Below are positions 31,589 to 41,142 of a stretch of 64,000 nt of DNA, one piece after another. Origin of the DNA: Nostocoides sp. HKS02 (lineage in GTDB: Bacteria > Actinomycetota > Actinomycetes > Actinomycetales > Dermatophilaceae); contig NZ_CP046121.1 in the NCBI RefSeq assembly GCF_009707485.1, forward strand, positions 124,001 to 188,000, read 5' to 3'. Position 1 is the stretch's first letter. The number at the start of each line of letters is the position of its first letter. Below the pieces are notes generated by a model. The model saw only the letters and a list, made by a program, of their open reading frames with translations. It was not told the DNA's origin and did no database searches. A program made the position numbers and the translations under genes.

Positions 31589-32323
31589 ATGACGAGCTCG
31601 ATCGAGATCCGTGGTGTGTCCAAGCGGTTCACCCTGCGCCACACCCGCTCGCTCAAGGAGATGATCGTCTGGGCGTCGCGGGGTCGCGGCCTCTCCGACA
31701 CGTTCCTGGCGCTCGACCACGTCGACCTCACAGTCGGCCAGGGCGAGGCCGTGAGCCTCCTGGGGTTCAACGGCTCGGGCAAGTCGACGCTGCTCAAGCT
31801 CGTGTCTGGGGTGCTGCGCCCCGACGAGGGGCGGATCGGTGTGCGGGGCAAGGTCGCCGGGCTCATCGAGGTCGGTGCCGGCTTCCACCCCGACCTCACC
31901 GGGCGCGAGAACATCTACCTCAACGGCGCGACCCTGGGTATGAGCCGTGGTCAGATCGACCGCCTCTTCGACTCGATCGTCGACTTCAGTGGCATCGAGC
32001 GCTTCCTCGACTCCGAGGTGAAGTTCTACTCCTCGGGCATGTTCTTCCGCCTGGCGTTCGCGGTGGCCGTCCACACCGAGCCCGACGTGTTCCTCGTCGA
32101 CGAGATCCTGGCGGTGGGCGACGAACCCTTCCAGCGCAAGGCTGTCGCCGCCATCCAGAACCTGCGCTCCGAGGGGCGCACCTTGGTCATGGTCAGCCAT
32201 GACCTGGCCCTGGTCGAGCGGATCTGTGACCGCGGCCTGGTCCTGCACGCCGGCCGGCTCGAGGTCGACACGGACATCGCCTCGGCCATCGCCCACCTTC
32301 GAGCTTCGGAAGAGAACCAGTGA
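31589..32323 (+). CDS. polysaccharide ABC exporter ATPase (Wzt type)
   Basis: 244-residue ATPase of the O-antigen/teichoic/galactan export class. Walker A GFNGSGKSTLLKL near 57, ELI-type IEVGAGFHPDLTGRENIYLNG near 93, signature YSSGMFFRLAFAVAV and Walker B DVFLVDEILAVGD are seen. It lacks the C-terminal carbohydrate-binding domain of some O-antigen Wzt proteins, like mycobacterial RfbE and TagH core forms. It follows the permease after 3 nt and overlaps the DUF6541 gene by 4 nt. Confidence 0.93.
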   Translation: MTSSIEIRGVSKRFTLRHTRSLKEMIVWASRGRGLSDTFLALDHVDLTVGQGEAVSLLGFNGSGKSTLLKLVSGVLRPDEGRIGVRGKVAGLIEVGAGFHPDLTGRENIYLNGATLGMSRGQIDRLFDSIVDFSGIERFLDSEVKFYSSGMFFRLAFAVAVHTEPDVFLVDEILAVGDEPFQRKAVAAIQNLRSEGRTLVMVSHDLALVERICDRGLVLHAGRLEVDTDIASAIAHLRASEENQ

Positions 32324-34471
32324 TCTCCACCTGGCTGCCCTGGATCGCCCCTGCCCTCTTTGCGGGGGTGGTGCTGTTCATCCCCGGGTGCGCGGTCTCC
32401 CTCTCGATGGGGGCCCGCGGGTTCGATGCCGCCGGTCTGGCGCCGTTGTGCTCGTTGGGGGTCCTGGCGTTCGGGACCCTGCTCGCACCGGTGCTCGGTG
32501 GGTGGGGCCTGCTCCCGGTGCTCGTGTCGCTGCTGGTGCTCAGTGGCGTCGGGCTGGCGGGCGCGTGGCTCTTCCGGCGGTGGCTGGACCGGCCTGTCGA
32601 GGGCGAGTCGCCCAACGCCATGCCCGCCACCGACCCGACTGCACGCTGGTGGCAGCGGTCCTCCCGGTCGCTGCTGTGGACCGGCTCTGCTGCCGTGGCT
32701 GCCGCGCTGGTCTTCCTCAACTTCATCTACGGCGTGCGCAACCCGACGTTCCCGTCACAGACGATCGACGCCGGCTTCCACTACAACGCAGCCCTCGACG
32801 TCCTCGCCACGGGCAAGGCCGACGGCGGAACCGTCGGCGCGGCCTCGGGTGCCCTGACCACGGCGTGGTACCCCCCGCTCTGGCACGACCTCGCCGCGCT
32901 CGTCGCCCAGGTCACCGGGGCCAACATGGCTGTCACGGCCAACGCGGTCGGCTGGGCGATCGGTGGCGTCGTCTGGCCGCTGTCGATGGTCTGGATCTGT
33001 TCGCGGCTGCTGCCCCACGCCCGGCACATCACCATCTTCGCGGTCGGGCTGGCGAGCGGGGCGATCTCGCTGTTCCCCTACCTGCTGCTGAGCTTCGGGG
33101 TGCTGTGGCCCAACGTCCTGAGCCTGGCGGCGCTGCCGGCCGCCGTCGGCTTGGTGATGATGCTCTGCCGGGTCATGGACCGGTCGCCCCACGCCAACGA
33201 CGACGTCACCGACACCGGTGAGTCCGCCGACGGTGCCGCCCTCGCGCCAGACCAGGCCGCGGCCGCCCGTCGCGAGGCCGTCGTGGGGCGCCAGATCACC
33301 TGGTGGACCATCCTGTATGCCGGGTTCGTGGGCTGCATGGGCATGTTCTTCGCCCACCCGGGCGCGATCTTCGCCCTCGGCATCTGGGTCGGCATCAGCG
33401 CCGTGATCATCTCGGCCCGCGTCTTCCTGCGGGGTCGTCGTCGGGGCAGGCGCGCGTTGCGCTGGTCGCTGGCGGGGATCTTTGCCGCGTGGGGTCTGGC
33501 GGTGCTGCTGTGGTTCCAGATGGACCGGATCAGCGCACTGCGCAACGTCCGCGCGTTCGACTGGCCCGAAATCATGAGCCCGAGTCAGGGCCTCGGCGAC
33601 GGCCTGACCCTGTCGACCAACATCACGCCGCCGCACTGGTTCTTCGGCGCCTGCGCCATCTGGGGATGCATCCGGCTGGCCCGGGTCCCGCGCCTGCGCT
33701 GGCTGCCCCTGTCGTTCGTGTTCCTCGTCTACCTGTGGGTCCTGGACGTCTCCTCCGCTTCCCGGCTGGCGCGCGAGCTGACCGGGTTCTGGTACAACGA
33801 CCCCCAGCGCGTGGCAGCCCTCCTGCCGGTCGCCGCCGTGCCCCTCGTCGCGCTCGGGATCACGTCGGCGCTGGACTGGTTGGGCACCGCCATCGGGAGA
33901 CTGGCCAAGGACCTCCGGGGCCGCGACGTGTCGCCGCGCGTGGCGCTGGGCGCCGCGTGCGGGCTCCTGGCCGTCGGCGCCGTGGGGCTGCACCACAACC
34001 AGGGCATCGGCGCCGGGGCTGCCGTGCTCCTCGACCGGTACACCAACCACCAGGGTGACCAGAAGCTCGTCAGCTCCAGCAAGCAGCAGCTTGTTCGAGG
34101 AGATGGCAACGCTCCTGCCGCCCGGCGGCAAGGTCCTGGGGAGCCCCTTCATGGGGGTGCAGTTCTCCCGCATCTACTCGGGGCACGACGTCGTCATTCA
34201 CCATCTGAACAACCAGGACAAGCCCGACGTCGAGCTCATCGGCCGGAACTTCAAGAACTTCATGAGCGACAAGGCCGTCTGCGCGGCGGTCAAGCGTGAG
34301 CACGTCATCGCCGTGGTCGAGGACTACGAACGCTTCTGGCCCACGGACGCGCGCCAGGAGCGCTTCTCGGGGCTGGAGGACCTGTGGGGCACTCCGGGCC
34401 TGAAGTTCAAGGCGTCCTCGGGCTCCTCGCTCCTGTTCACCCTCGCCGACTGCTCCAAGACCGCTTCCTGA
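32320..34471 (+). CDS. DUF6541 multi-pass membrane protein, frame broken once
   Basis: About 716 residues after repair. Around 13 membrane helices occupy residues 5-570, with an external loop containing TIDAGFHYNAALDVLATG near 147 and a long cytosolic or external loop near 290-325. A soluble C-terminal domain of about 140 residues follows. An extra T in CTTGTT at 34090-34095 separates SSSKQQL from FEEMATLLPPGGKVLG. GT-C-like topology with acidic residues in the first external loop suggests a polyprenyl-phosphate-sugar-dependent transferase (inference). Last gene of the glf operon. Confidence 0.8.
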
Positions 34472-34618
34472 CCCGCCGAGGTCGCGGGAGGGTAACGATC
34501 CCGTGGGGCAGAAGTGAAAGTTGGGACTATTGTCTGGTTTGCTGCCCGACGATGGGTCATCGTGGGCTGGCCACCCCGGTCCGTTGACGGCGCGGGCCCG
34601 CCCGACCTGGAGGACACC

Positions 34619-37366
34619 ATGCTCTCGCTGCACCGCCTGCGCCTGATCCAGCGACTGGCCGTCCTGGGTGCGGTCCTCGTCATGCCGGTGGCGGTCGTCG
34701 GCCAGCTGCCGGGAGCGAACCCCCACCCCCGTCCCGTCCGGACCACTCGGTCAGAGCTCGCGCTCGCCCCGACTGCGGTGCGGACCCTCGAGGCGGTTGG
34801 TGCGACGCCATCGACGACCAGGTCCCAGACACCCCCGACGCCGGCATCGGCTGTCCGGTCCGGGGCGAGATCCGGTGGGCTCAGTCCGGTCGCGACGGTC
34901 CGCGACCAGGTCGCCGTGGCGGGGGTGACCTGGGCGCGCGGTGAGCTGGGGGCCGACGACGTGGTCCAGATCAGGGTGCGCAAGGACGGACGGTGGGGGA
35001 GCTGGCAGCCCATGGACCATGAGGGCGACCACGGCCCCGACACGGTGGGCCCCGGCGCGGTCGAGAAGACATCCTCCCGCGCTGGCACAGAGCCTTTCGT
35101 CGTGATCGGCGAGCAGGTGCAGACCCGGGTGTTCAGCGCGCGGGCAACCCTGCCGCGAGACCTGCGCCTCACGATGGTGGACCCCGGCACCTCGCCGGCC
35201 GACGGCACCGTCGGCGCCACGCCTGCGGGGAGCGCGAGCGCCGCGGCAGCGCGTCCGACGATCTACACGCGCGCCCAATGGGGGGCAGACGAGTCCATGC
35301 GCAAGGCCGCCCCGCAGTACGCCCAGGTGCAGATGGCCTTCATCCACCACACCGACGGCTCGAACTCGTACACCGCGAGCCAGGTGCCGGCCATCATCCG
35401 CGGCATCTACGACTACCACGTGAACGGCAACGGGTGGTCCGACATCGGCTACAACTTCCTCGTCGACCGGTTCGGTCGGATCTGGGAGGGACGGTACGGC
35501 GGGGTCGACAAGGCGGTCATCGGCGCACAGACGCTGAACTACAACTCGTGGTCCACCGGAGTGGCCGCGATGGGCAACTTCGATGTCGCCGCGGTGCCCA
35601 GTGCCGTCAGCACCGCCATCAGCTCGCTGCTCGCCTGGAAGTTCACGGTCCACGGCATCCCGGCCCTCGGCACCGTCTACGCGCGGGACAAGTATTTCAA
35701 CCGCATCTCGGGTCACCGCGACGGCTTCCAGACCGCGTGTCCGGGTCGGTACCTGTATGCCGCGCTGCCGGCGATCCGCAGCAGCGTCGCGGCCCGCATG
35801 GGCACCCTCAGCCGCACCACGGTGAACCGCGACGTGGACCGAGCCGGGCAGGCCGAGCTGCTCTCCTATGCGACCCCGGCGAGCGGCACTCCCATCGCCG
35901 GCCCAGTCCTGGTCCGGCGGTCGGCGCCACGCGACCCGCTGCGCCCGCCAACCCTGCTCGGGAGCAACTGGAACACGGTTCGCAACGCGACACTGACGCC
36001 TGACCTCACTGGCGACGGCCATCCCGACCTCGTGGCCCAGGACCCAGCGGGCGACACCCTGCGCGTCTACCGCGGCAACGGCGCGGGCGGGGTGTCCGGC
36101 ATGGCCACCGTCGGCACGCGTGGCTGGAACAACAAGGTGGCCATCGTCGCCGCGGGGGACCAGAACCGCGACGGCCGCAACGACCTCCTCGGTGTCGGCA
36201 CCGACGGTGTGCTGGCCTTCTACCCGGGCGCGGGGAACGGCACGTTCGGCCGAGGGGTCCTCGTGGGCTCGGGCTGGGCGGCATACCGCTCGATCACGGG
36301 AGCGGGCGACCTCAACGGTGACGGTATCCCGGACCTGCTCGCCGTCCGCAAGAGCGACGGCGCGCTGGTCATGGCCGCCGGGCGGGGCAATGGCGCCATC
36401 GCGACCCCGGTCGTGCTGTCTGGTGGCTGGGGTGGCCTGAGCACGGTTCTCGGCGCGGGCGACCTCGACGGCGACGGCCACCTCGACATCATCGGCCGCG
36501 ACTCCACCGGCGCTCTGCGCGCCTACTACGGCGACGACGCGAACCACCCGGCCCGCTGGAACCGGTGGGGCTCCGGATGGGGTGGACTCGCCCAGCTGAC
36601 AAGTGGGGTCGACTTCACCGGCGACGGGCGACCCGACCTGCTCGGGGTGGTGCCCACCCAGAACAACGGCACCATGCGCGTGTATGCCGCGGCTGGCGTC
36701 GGCCGTGACTTCACCTCGACCACGACCATGCCCGGGACGGCGGGGGCGGACCTGGTGCGGCTCGTCGGCGACATCAACGGTGACGGCTGGGTCGACGCGG
36801 TCATGCGGGTCGGGGACACCCTTCAGGTGCTGCCCGGCACGGCCGGCGGAGGCTTCGGGCCCGCGCGGGTCGTCAGCGGCGCGGGCTGGGCCACGATGGT
36901 CAAGATCGAGCCGGGAGCCGACCAGGACTCCGACGGGGTGCCTGACCTGCTGGTCACCAATCGGGCTGGGCTGATCCTGCGCTACGGGTTCCGGCGCGAC
37001 TTCACCCTCAAGCCCGTCGAGGAGCTCGAGCAGGGCTGGAGCACCATCCGCAGCATGACGGGCGTGGGCGCGTTCAACGGGGACGCCAACGGCGATGTCG
37101 TGGTTCTCGCCCAGGACGGCACCCTCGCGCTCTGGCGTGGGTCCGGCCCCGCGCCGCTGCTCGACTCCGTCGTGCTGCGCACCGGCCAGACCGACCTCAC
37201 CCAGATCGTCGGGGTCGGCGACTACAACGGCGACGGCGCTGCGGACATCGTCGCCGAGTCCTCCGACGGCAGGCTGTGGTTGTATGCCGGTCGCGGAGAT
37301 GGTGGGCTGTGGCCCGGCCGCCAGCCCATGGCAGGCGCACCGGGCGGAGGGCTGAGCATTGGCTGA
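34619..37366 (+). CDS. secreted PGRP/amidase-2 domain protein with FG-GAP repeats
   Basis: 915 residues. A signal peptide (about 1-30, LIQRLAVLGAVLVMPVAVVG) precedes a Pro/Ser-rich stretch, then an N-acetylmuramoyl-L-alanine amidase (PGRP) domain at about 215-400. That domain has the start RAQWGADES, zinc-site FIHHTDGSN, IGYNFLVDRFGRIWEGR and ISGHRDGFQTACPG. The rest (about 440-915) is a chain of FG-GAP/VCBS repeats, recognised by recurrent D.N.DG..DL motifs, probably a beta-propeller binding wall polymer. ATG 34619 follows GGAGGACACC. It probably cleaves or binds peptidoglycan outside the cell. Confidence 0.87.
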   Translation: MLSLHRLRLIQRLAVLGAVLVMPVAVVGQLPGANPHPRPVRTTRSELALAPTAVRTLEAVGATPSTTRSQTPPTPASAVRSGARSGGLSPVATVRDQVAVAGVTWARGELGADDVVQIRVRKDGRWGSWQPMDHEGDHGPDTVGPGAVEKTSSRAGTEPFVVIGEQVQTRVFSARATLPRDLRLTMVDPGTSPADGTVGATPAGSASAAAARPTIYTRAQWGADESMRKAAPQYAQVQMAFIHHTDGSNSYTASQVPAIIRGIYDYHVNGNGWSDIGYNFLVDRFGRIWEGRYGGVDKAVIGAQTLNYNSWSTGVAAMGNFDVAAVPSAVSTAISSLLAWKFTVHGIPALGTVYARDKYFNRISGHRDGFQTACPGRYLYAALPAIRSSVAARMGTLSRTTVNRDVDRAGQAELLSYATPASGTPIAGPVLVRRSAPRDPLRPPTLLGSNWNTVRNATLTPDLTGDGHPDLVAQDPAGDTLRVYRGNGAGGVSGMATVGTRGWNNKVAIVAAGDQNRDGRNDLLGVGTDGVLAFYPGAGNGTFGRGVLVGSGWAAYRSITGAGDLNGDGIPDLLAVRKSDGALVMAAGRGNGAIATPVVLSGGWGGLSTVLGAGDLDGDGHLDIIGRDSTGALRAYYGDDANHPARWNRWGSGWGGLAQLTSGVDFTGDGRPDLLGVVPTQNNGTMRVYAAAGVGRDFTSTTTMPGTAGADLVRLVGDINGDGWVDAVMRVGDTLQVLPGTAGGGFGPARVVSGAGWATMVKIEPGADQDSDGVPDLLVTNRAGLILRYGFRRDFTLKPVEELEQGWSTIRSMTGVGAFNGDANGDVVVLAQDGTLALWRGSGPAPLLDSVVLRTGQTDLTQIVGVGDYNGDGAADIVAESSDGRLWLYAGRGDGGLWPGRQPMAGAPGGGLSIG

Positions 37367-37383
37367 AGTCCGAGTCGCGAAAG

Positions 37384-37440
37384 GGTTACGGATGTCCGAG
37401 GCTGTGCGTGGAGGCATACGGATGGGGCTTACGGTTACGG
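37384..37440 (+). promoter_or_regulatory. GGTTACGG-type repeats upstream of the SpoIID gene
   Basis: GGTTACGGAT (37384-37393), GCATACGGAT (37414-37423) and CTTACGGTTACGG (37428-37440) lie in the 76-bp spacer before ATG 37443. Repeated GTTACG words resemble OmpR-family (for example MtrA) direct-repeat sites. A single GGTAACG also lies upstream of the amidase gene near 34493. Confidence 0.35.
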
Positions 37441-37442
37441 CC

Positions 37443-39461
37443 ATGCCCCGAACCCCAGCTGTGCGTCGACTTGCCGTGCTCGCGGTCACCGGCCTTGCGG
37501 CCGCCCTCCTGCCGGCAGCCGCGGCGTCGGCAGAGTCACTGCCGGTGCCCCTCGTGCCGAGCACCCAGCTGCTCGGGCACGGGTACGGCCACGGCCACGG
37601 CATGTCCCAGTGGGGCGCCTACGGCGCAGCGGTCAAGGGGCTGACCCACCAGCAGATCATGGCGTTCTACTACCCGGGCACTGCACTCGTGTCGACTCCG
37701 GCCAGCCCGATCCGGGTCCAGCTCACCGGCGTCATGGCCGGCGAGGTGCGCGTCCGCTACGTGGCCGGACTGCAGCTGACGGCGAACGGCACGACGACGC
37801 GCTTGGGCGGTGGCACCTCGGCCCAGCCGGTCGACCGGTGGCGCCTCATCCTTGACGCCGGGGGGACCACCCAGACCCTGCAGTGGCGGATCGGCACCAC
37901 GTGGACCTCGAGCGGCAGCCTGACCCACCTGGCTGGCCCGGTCACCTTTGCGAACCCGACCACGGGGACGGTGCAGCTCGGTCGCAGCGACGGGCTCATG
38001 CGCGCCTACCCCGGCACGCTGTCGAGCACTCCCGTCAACGGCAGTCAGGTCGCGGTCGACAACACGGTGCTCGAGACCTACCTGCGCGGCGTCGTCCCCA
38101 ACGAGATGCCCGCCTCGTGGCTCCCGGCTGCCCTGCGCAGCCAGGCCATCGCCGCCCGCACCTACGCGGCATACGAAAAGCAGCACCCCAGCTCCTCGGT
38201 GTACGACGTCTGCGACTGGGCTGCGTGCCAGGTCTACGACGGCTTCGCCGACTACGACTCGGCCGGCAACCTCGTCGCGAGCAACACCCAGCCCAGCTCC
38301 GATGCGGCCATCGCCGCGACGGCCGGGGTGATGGTGAGCTACAACCACGCCGCGGCGTTCACGCAGTTCTCCGCGAGCAACGGGGGCTGGATGACTGCCG
38401 GCTCGGTGCCGTACCTCGTCACCAAGGCCGACCCGTACGACGGCGTGGTCGCCAACTCGGGCCACACGTGGACGGTGTCCAGCTCGACGTTCCGCAGCAC
38501 CCTCCAGAGTGCCTATCCGTCGATCGGGACGTTGCGCACCATGATCGTCAACCGCGACGGCAACGGCGACCTCGGCGGTCGCATCACCACCGTCACGTTG
38601 GTCGGCTCGAGCGGCACCGTCAGCGGTGTGACCGGTGAGCAGCTGCGGTCGCTGTTCGGCCTGAAGTCCCAGTGGTTCACCATCACCAACGCCGACTTCC
38701 TGCGCAAGGACACCACGGGCGACGGACGACCGGACGTCTTCGGACTCGGCCGCGACGGCGCACTCTGGCGCTTCTCGGCCACTGCGACGGCCGTGACCGC
38801 GCCCAGCAGCATCAGCGCAGGGTGGAGCGTCATGAGCCTGATCGCCACGGGTGGCGACCTGCGTAACGTCGGCACGACCGACATGCTCGCCCGCGATAGT
38901 CGTGACGGAAAGGTCTACTGCTACCCGGTGCCGGCGACCGGCCAGATGTCGTCGCGCACCGCGGTGACCGCCATCTCCGCCTCCGTCGACCGGCTGACCG
39001 GTGTCGGCGACGCCACGGGTGACGGCATCAACGACGTCATCGGCATCGACCGCACCACCGGGAACCTCATGCTCTACCCCGGTACCGGGTCGTGCGCGCT
39101 CGGGGCCGGGCGCAACCTGGGCGGTCGTTGGGGCGGGATGGACCGGATCGTGGGCGCGTCCGACACGAACCTCGACGGCCGCGCCGACTTCTGGGTCCGC
39201 GAGGCGTCGACCGGATGGCTCTACACCTACCGGTTCAACGGTTCCGGCGCGCTCATCGCGCCGGCCATCCCGGTCAGTGGCGGCTGGAACGGCTACCCCG
39301 ACCTGGTGGGCGTGGGTGACGTGAACGGCGGCGGTGGAGCAGACCTCCTGGCGCGGGACACCAGTGGCCACCTGTGGCTGTACCCCGGGAAGGGCGACGG
39401 CACCTTCGGGACGCGCAACGCCGTGACCGGCGACACGTCCGGGATGCTCGCGCTGCGCTGA
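37443..39461 (+). CDS. secreted SpoIID/LytB-domain protein with FG-GAP repeats
   Basis: 672 residues. A signal peptide (1-28, ending ASA) is followed by a GHGYGHGHGMSQWGAYG motif, a hallmark of the SpoIID/LytB family, and the core YLRGVVPNEMPASW near 220 carrying the catalytic-type glutamate. SpoIID enzymes are lytic transglycosylases acting on denuded glycan strands, and LytB modifies amidases. The C-terminal third again has VCBS-like D..GDG..D repeats, as in the upstream amidase, suggesting the two proteins work on the same wall site. ATG 37443 is preferred because upstream in-frame codons run through the repeat region. Confidence 0.86.
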   Translation: MPRTPAVRRLAVLAVTGLAAALLPAAAASAESLPVPLVPSTQLLGHGYGHGHGMSQWGAYGAAVKGLTHQQIMAFYYPGTALVSTPASPIRVQLTGVMAGEVRVRYVAGLQLTANGTTTRLGGGTSAQPVDRWRLILDAGGTTQTLQWRIGTTWTSSGSLTHLAGPVTFANPTTGTVQLGRSDGLMRAYPGTLSSTPVNGSQVAVDNTVLETYLRGVVPNEMPASWLPAALRSQAIAARTYAAYEKQHPSSSVYDVCDWAACQVYDGFADYDSAGNLVASNTQPSSDAAIAATAGVMVSYNHAAAFTQFSASNGGWMTAGSVPYLVTKADPYDGVVANSGHTWTVSSSTFRSTLQSAYPSIGTLRTMIVNRDGNGDLGGRITTVTLVGSSGTVSGVTGEQLRSLFGLKSQWFTITNADFLRKDTTGDGRPDVFGLGRDGALWRFSATATAVTAPSSISAGWSVMSLIATGGDLRNVGTTDMLARDSRDGKVYCYPVPATGQMSSRTAVTAISASVDRLTGVGDATGDGINDVIGIDRTTGNLMLYPGTGSCALGAGRNLGGRWGGMDRIVGASDTNLDGRADFWVREASTGWLYTYRFNGSGALIAPAIPVSGGWNGYPDLVGVGDVNGGGGADLLARDTSGHLWLYPGKGDGTFGTRNAVTGDTSGMLALR

Positions 39462-40112
39462 TCAGCGAGGCGCTGACACGAGCTGGGTGACGAAGTCCGG
39501 CTCGGTCTTGTCGCGGACCTCGTCCTCGGTGACGCCGGGGGCGAGCTCGCGCAGGACCAGCCCGGAGGCGGTGACGTCGAAGACGCACAGGTCGGTGATG
39601 ATGCGCTGGACCACGCCGCGGCCGGTGTAAGGCAGGGAGCACTCGGTGACGATCTTGTAGGACCCGTCCTTGGCGTTGTGCTCCATCAGGACGATGACCT
39701 TCTTCGCGCCGTGGACCAGGTCCATCGCGCCACCCATGCCCTTGACCATCTTGCCCGGGATCATCCAGTTGGCGATGTCGCCGGTGGCCGAGACCTGCAT
39801 GGCCCCCAGGATCGCGGCGTCGACCTTGCCGCCGCGGATCATGCCGAAGCTCGTCGCGGAGTCGAAGAACGAGGCACCCTTGCGCAGGGTCACGGTCTCC
39901 TTGCCGGCATTGATGAGATCGGGGTCCTCGTCACCGTCGTAGGGGTAGGCGCCGACGCCGAGGATGCCGTTCTCGGACTGCAGCACGATCTCGACGTCGT
40001 CGGGGACGTAGTTCGGGACCAGCGTCGGCAGGCCGATGCCGAGGTTGACGTAGGCGCCGTCGGTCAGCTCCCGGGCCGCGCGGGCCGCCATCTGCTCACG
40101 GGTCAGTGCCAT
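39462..40112 (-). CDS. scoB: 3-oxoacid CoA-transferase subunit B
   Basis: 216-residue beta subunit of succinyl-CoA:3-ketoacid CoA-transferase, moving CoA from succinyl-CoA to acetoacetate or related acids. The catalytic glutamate lies in [12 protein letters not shown] near residue 51, and [16 protein letters not shown] near 125 is conserved. It follows scoA after 3 nt in the same direction. Its stop abuts the stop of the convergent SpoIID gene in a TGATCA. Confidence 0.95.
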   Translation of the reverse strand: MALTREQMAARAARELTDGAYVNLGIGLPTLVPNYVPDDVEIVLQSENGILGVGAYPYDGDEDPDLINAGKETVTLRKGASFFDSATSFGMIRGGKVDAAILGAMQVSATGDIANWMIPGKMVKGMGGAMDLVHGAKKVIVLMEHNAKDGSYKIVTECSLPYTGRGVVQRIITDLCVFDVTASGLVLRELAPGVTEDEVRDKTEPDFVTQLVSAPR

Positions 40113-40115
40113 CGC

Positions 40116-40934
40116 TCAGGCCTCCTGCGCGGTCGGGTTGGTGGCGTCGGTGCTGGTCACAGACGGACGGGGCCGGACCGTCCGGCGCTCGATGCGTTTC
40201 TCGGCGGCCTGCTCGGCGGTCAGGGGCAGCACCCGGTGGACGTAGATGCCCGGCAGGTGCACCTGGTCGGGGTCGAGCTCGCCCGGCTCGACGAGCTGCT
40301 CGACCTCGGCGACCGTGACCCGCCCCGCCATCGCGGCCAACGGGTTGAAGTTGCGGGCGGACTGGTCGAAGACCAGGTTGCCGTGCCGGTCGCCCTTCCA
40401 GGCGCGCACCAGGCCGAAGTCGGCGACGATCGCGCGCTCGAGGACGAACTCCTTCTGCACCCCGTCGACCTCGAACACCTTGGTCTCCTTGCGGGGGGAG
40501 GACTTCGCCACCGTGCCGTCCGCGGCATACAGCCACGGCAGGCCACCCTCGGCGACCTGGGTACCGGCCCCGGTCACCGTGTAGAACGCGGGTATGCCGG
40601 ACCCGCCCGCCCGCAGTCGCTCGGCCAGCGTGCCCTGGGGGGTGAGCTCGACCTCGAGCTCGCCGCCGAGGTACTGCCGCTCGAACTCCTTGTTCTCCCC
40701 CACGTAGGAGGACACCATCCGCCGGATCCGCCGGTCACGCAGCAGGATGCCCAGCCCCCAGTCATCGACACCACAGTTGTTGGAGATCGCCTCCAGGTCC
40801 CTCACCCCCGCGTCATGGATCGCGCGGATGAGCACGCTCGGGATGCCGCACAGCCCGAAACCGCCCACCGCCAAGGAAGCGCCGTCGACGATGCCGTCGA
40901 TGGCCTCGGCCGTCGAGGAGACCACTTTGTCCAT
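40116..40934 (-). CDS. scoA: 3-oxoacid CoA-transferase subunit A
   Basis: 272-residue alpha subunit. VGGFGLCGIPSVLIRAI near residue 23, the NNCGVDDWGLGILL segment and GSGIPAFYTVTGAGT near 118 are typical. The last 25 residues (about 245-272) are charged and extend beyond the usual end. ATG 40934 fits the family start; the longer reading frame enters the promoter region of the divergent peptidase gene. Together with scoB it forms the active heteromer. Confidence 0.94.
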   Translation of the reverse strand: MDKVVSSTAEAIDGIVDGASLAVGGFGLCGIPSVLIRAIHDAGVRDLEAISNNCGVDDWGLGILLRDRRIRRMVSSYVGENKEFERQYLGGELEVELTPQGTLAERLRAGGSGIPAFYTVTGAGTQVAEGGLPWLYAADGTVAKSSPRKETKVFEVDGVQKEFVLERAIVADFGLVRAWKGDRHGNLVFDQSARNFNPLAAMAGRVTVAEVEQLVEPGELDPDQVHLPGIYVHRVLPLTAEQAAEKRIERRTVRPRPSVTSTDATNPTAQEA

Positions 40935-41142
40935 GGCGTGGACTCTATCCGTCGACGCCCCTCGTCCGTTCGGGGGAGGCCTTGGCGAATTCCGTGGTTG
41001 TAGTTCGCCGGAGCCCCTTGTGACCACTGTGCACAGATGGGACAAATGTCAGGCCTGCTGCAGAAGTGACCTCTGTGACAGGAGTCCACCCTCGTGCGTC
41101 CTCCACCCCGGGACGCCAGCCATGCCAGCGCAGGAGTTGCCC

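Noticed and set aside
41046..41142. c-di-AMP (ydaO) riboswitch upstream of the M15-like peptidase
   Set aside because: Such riboswitches precede wall hydrolases in some actinobacteria, but the 208-bp spacer shows no recognisable ydaO core.
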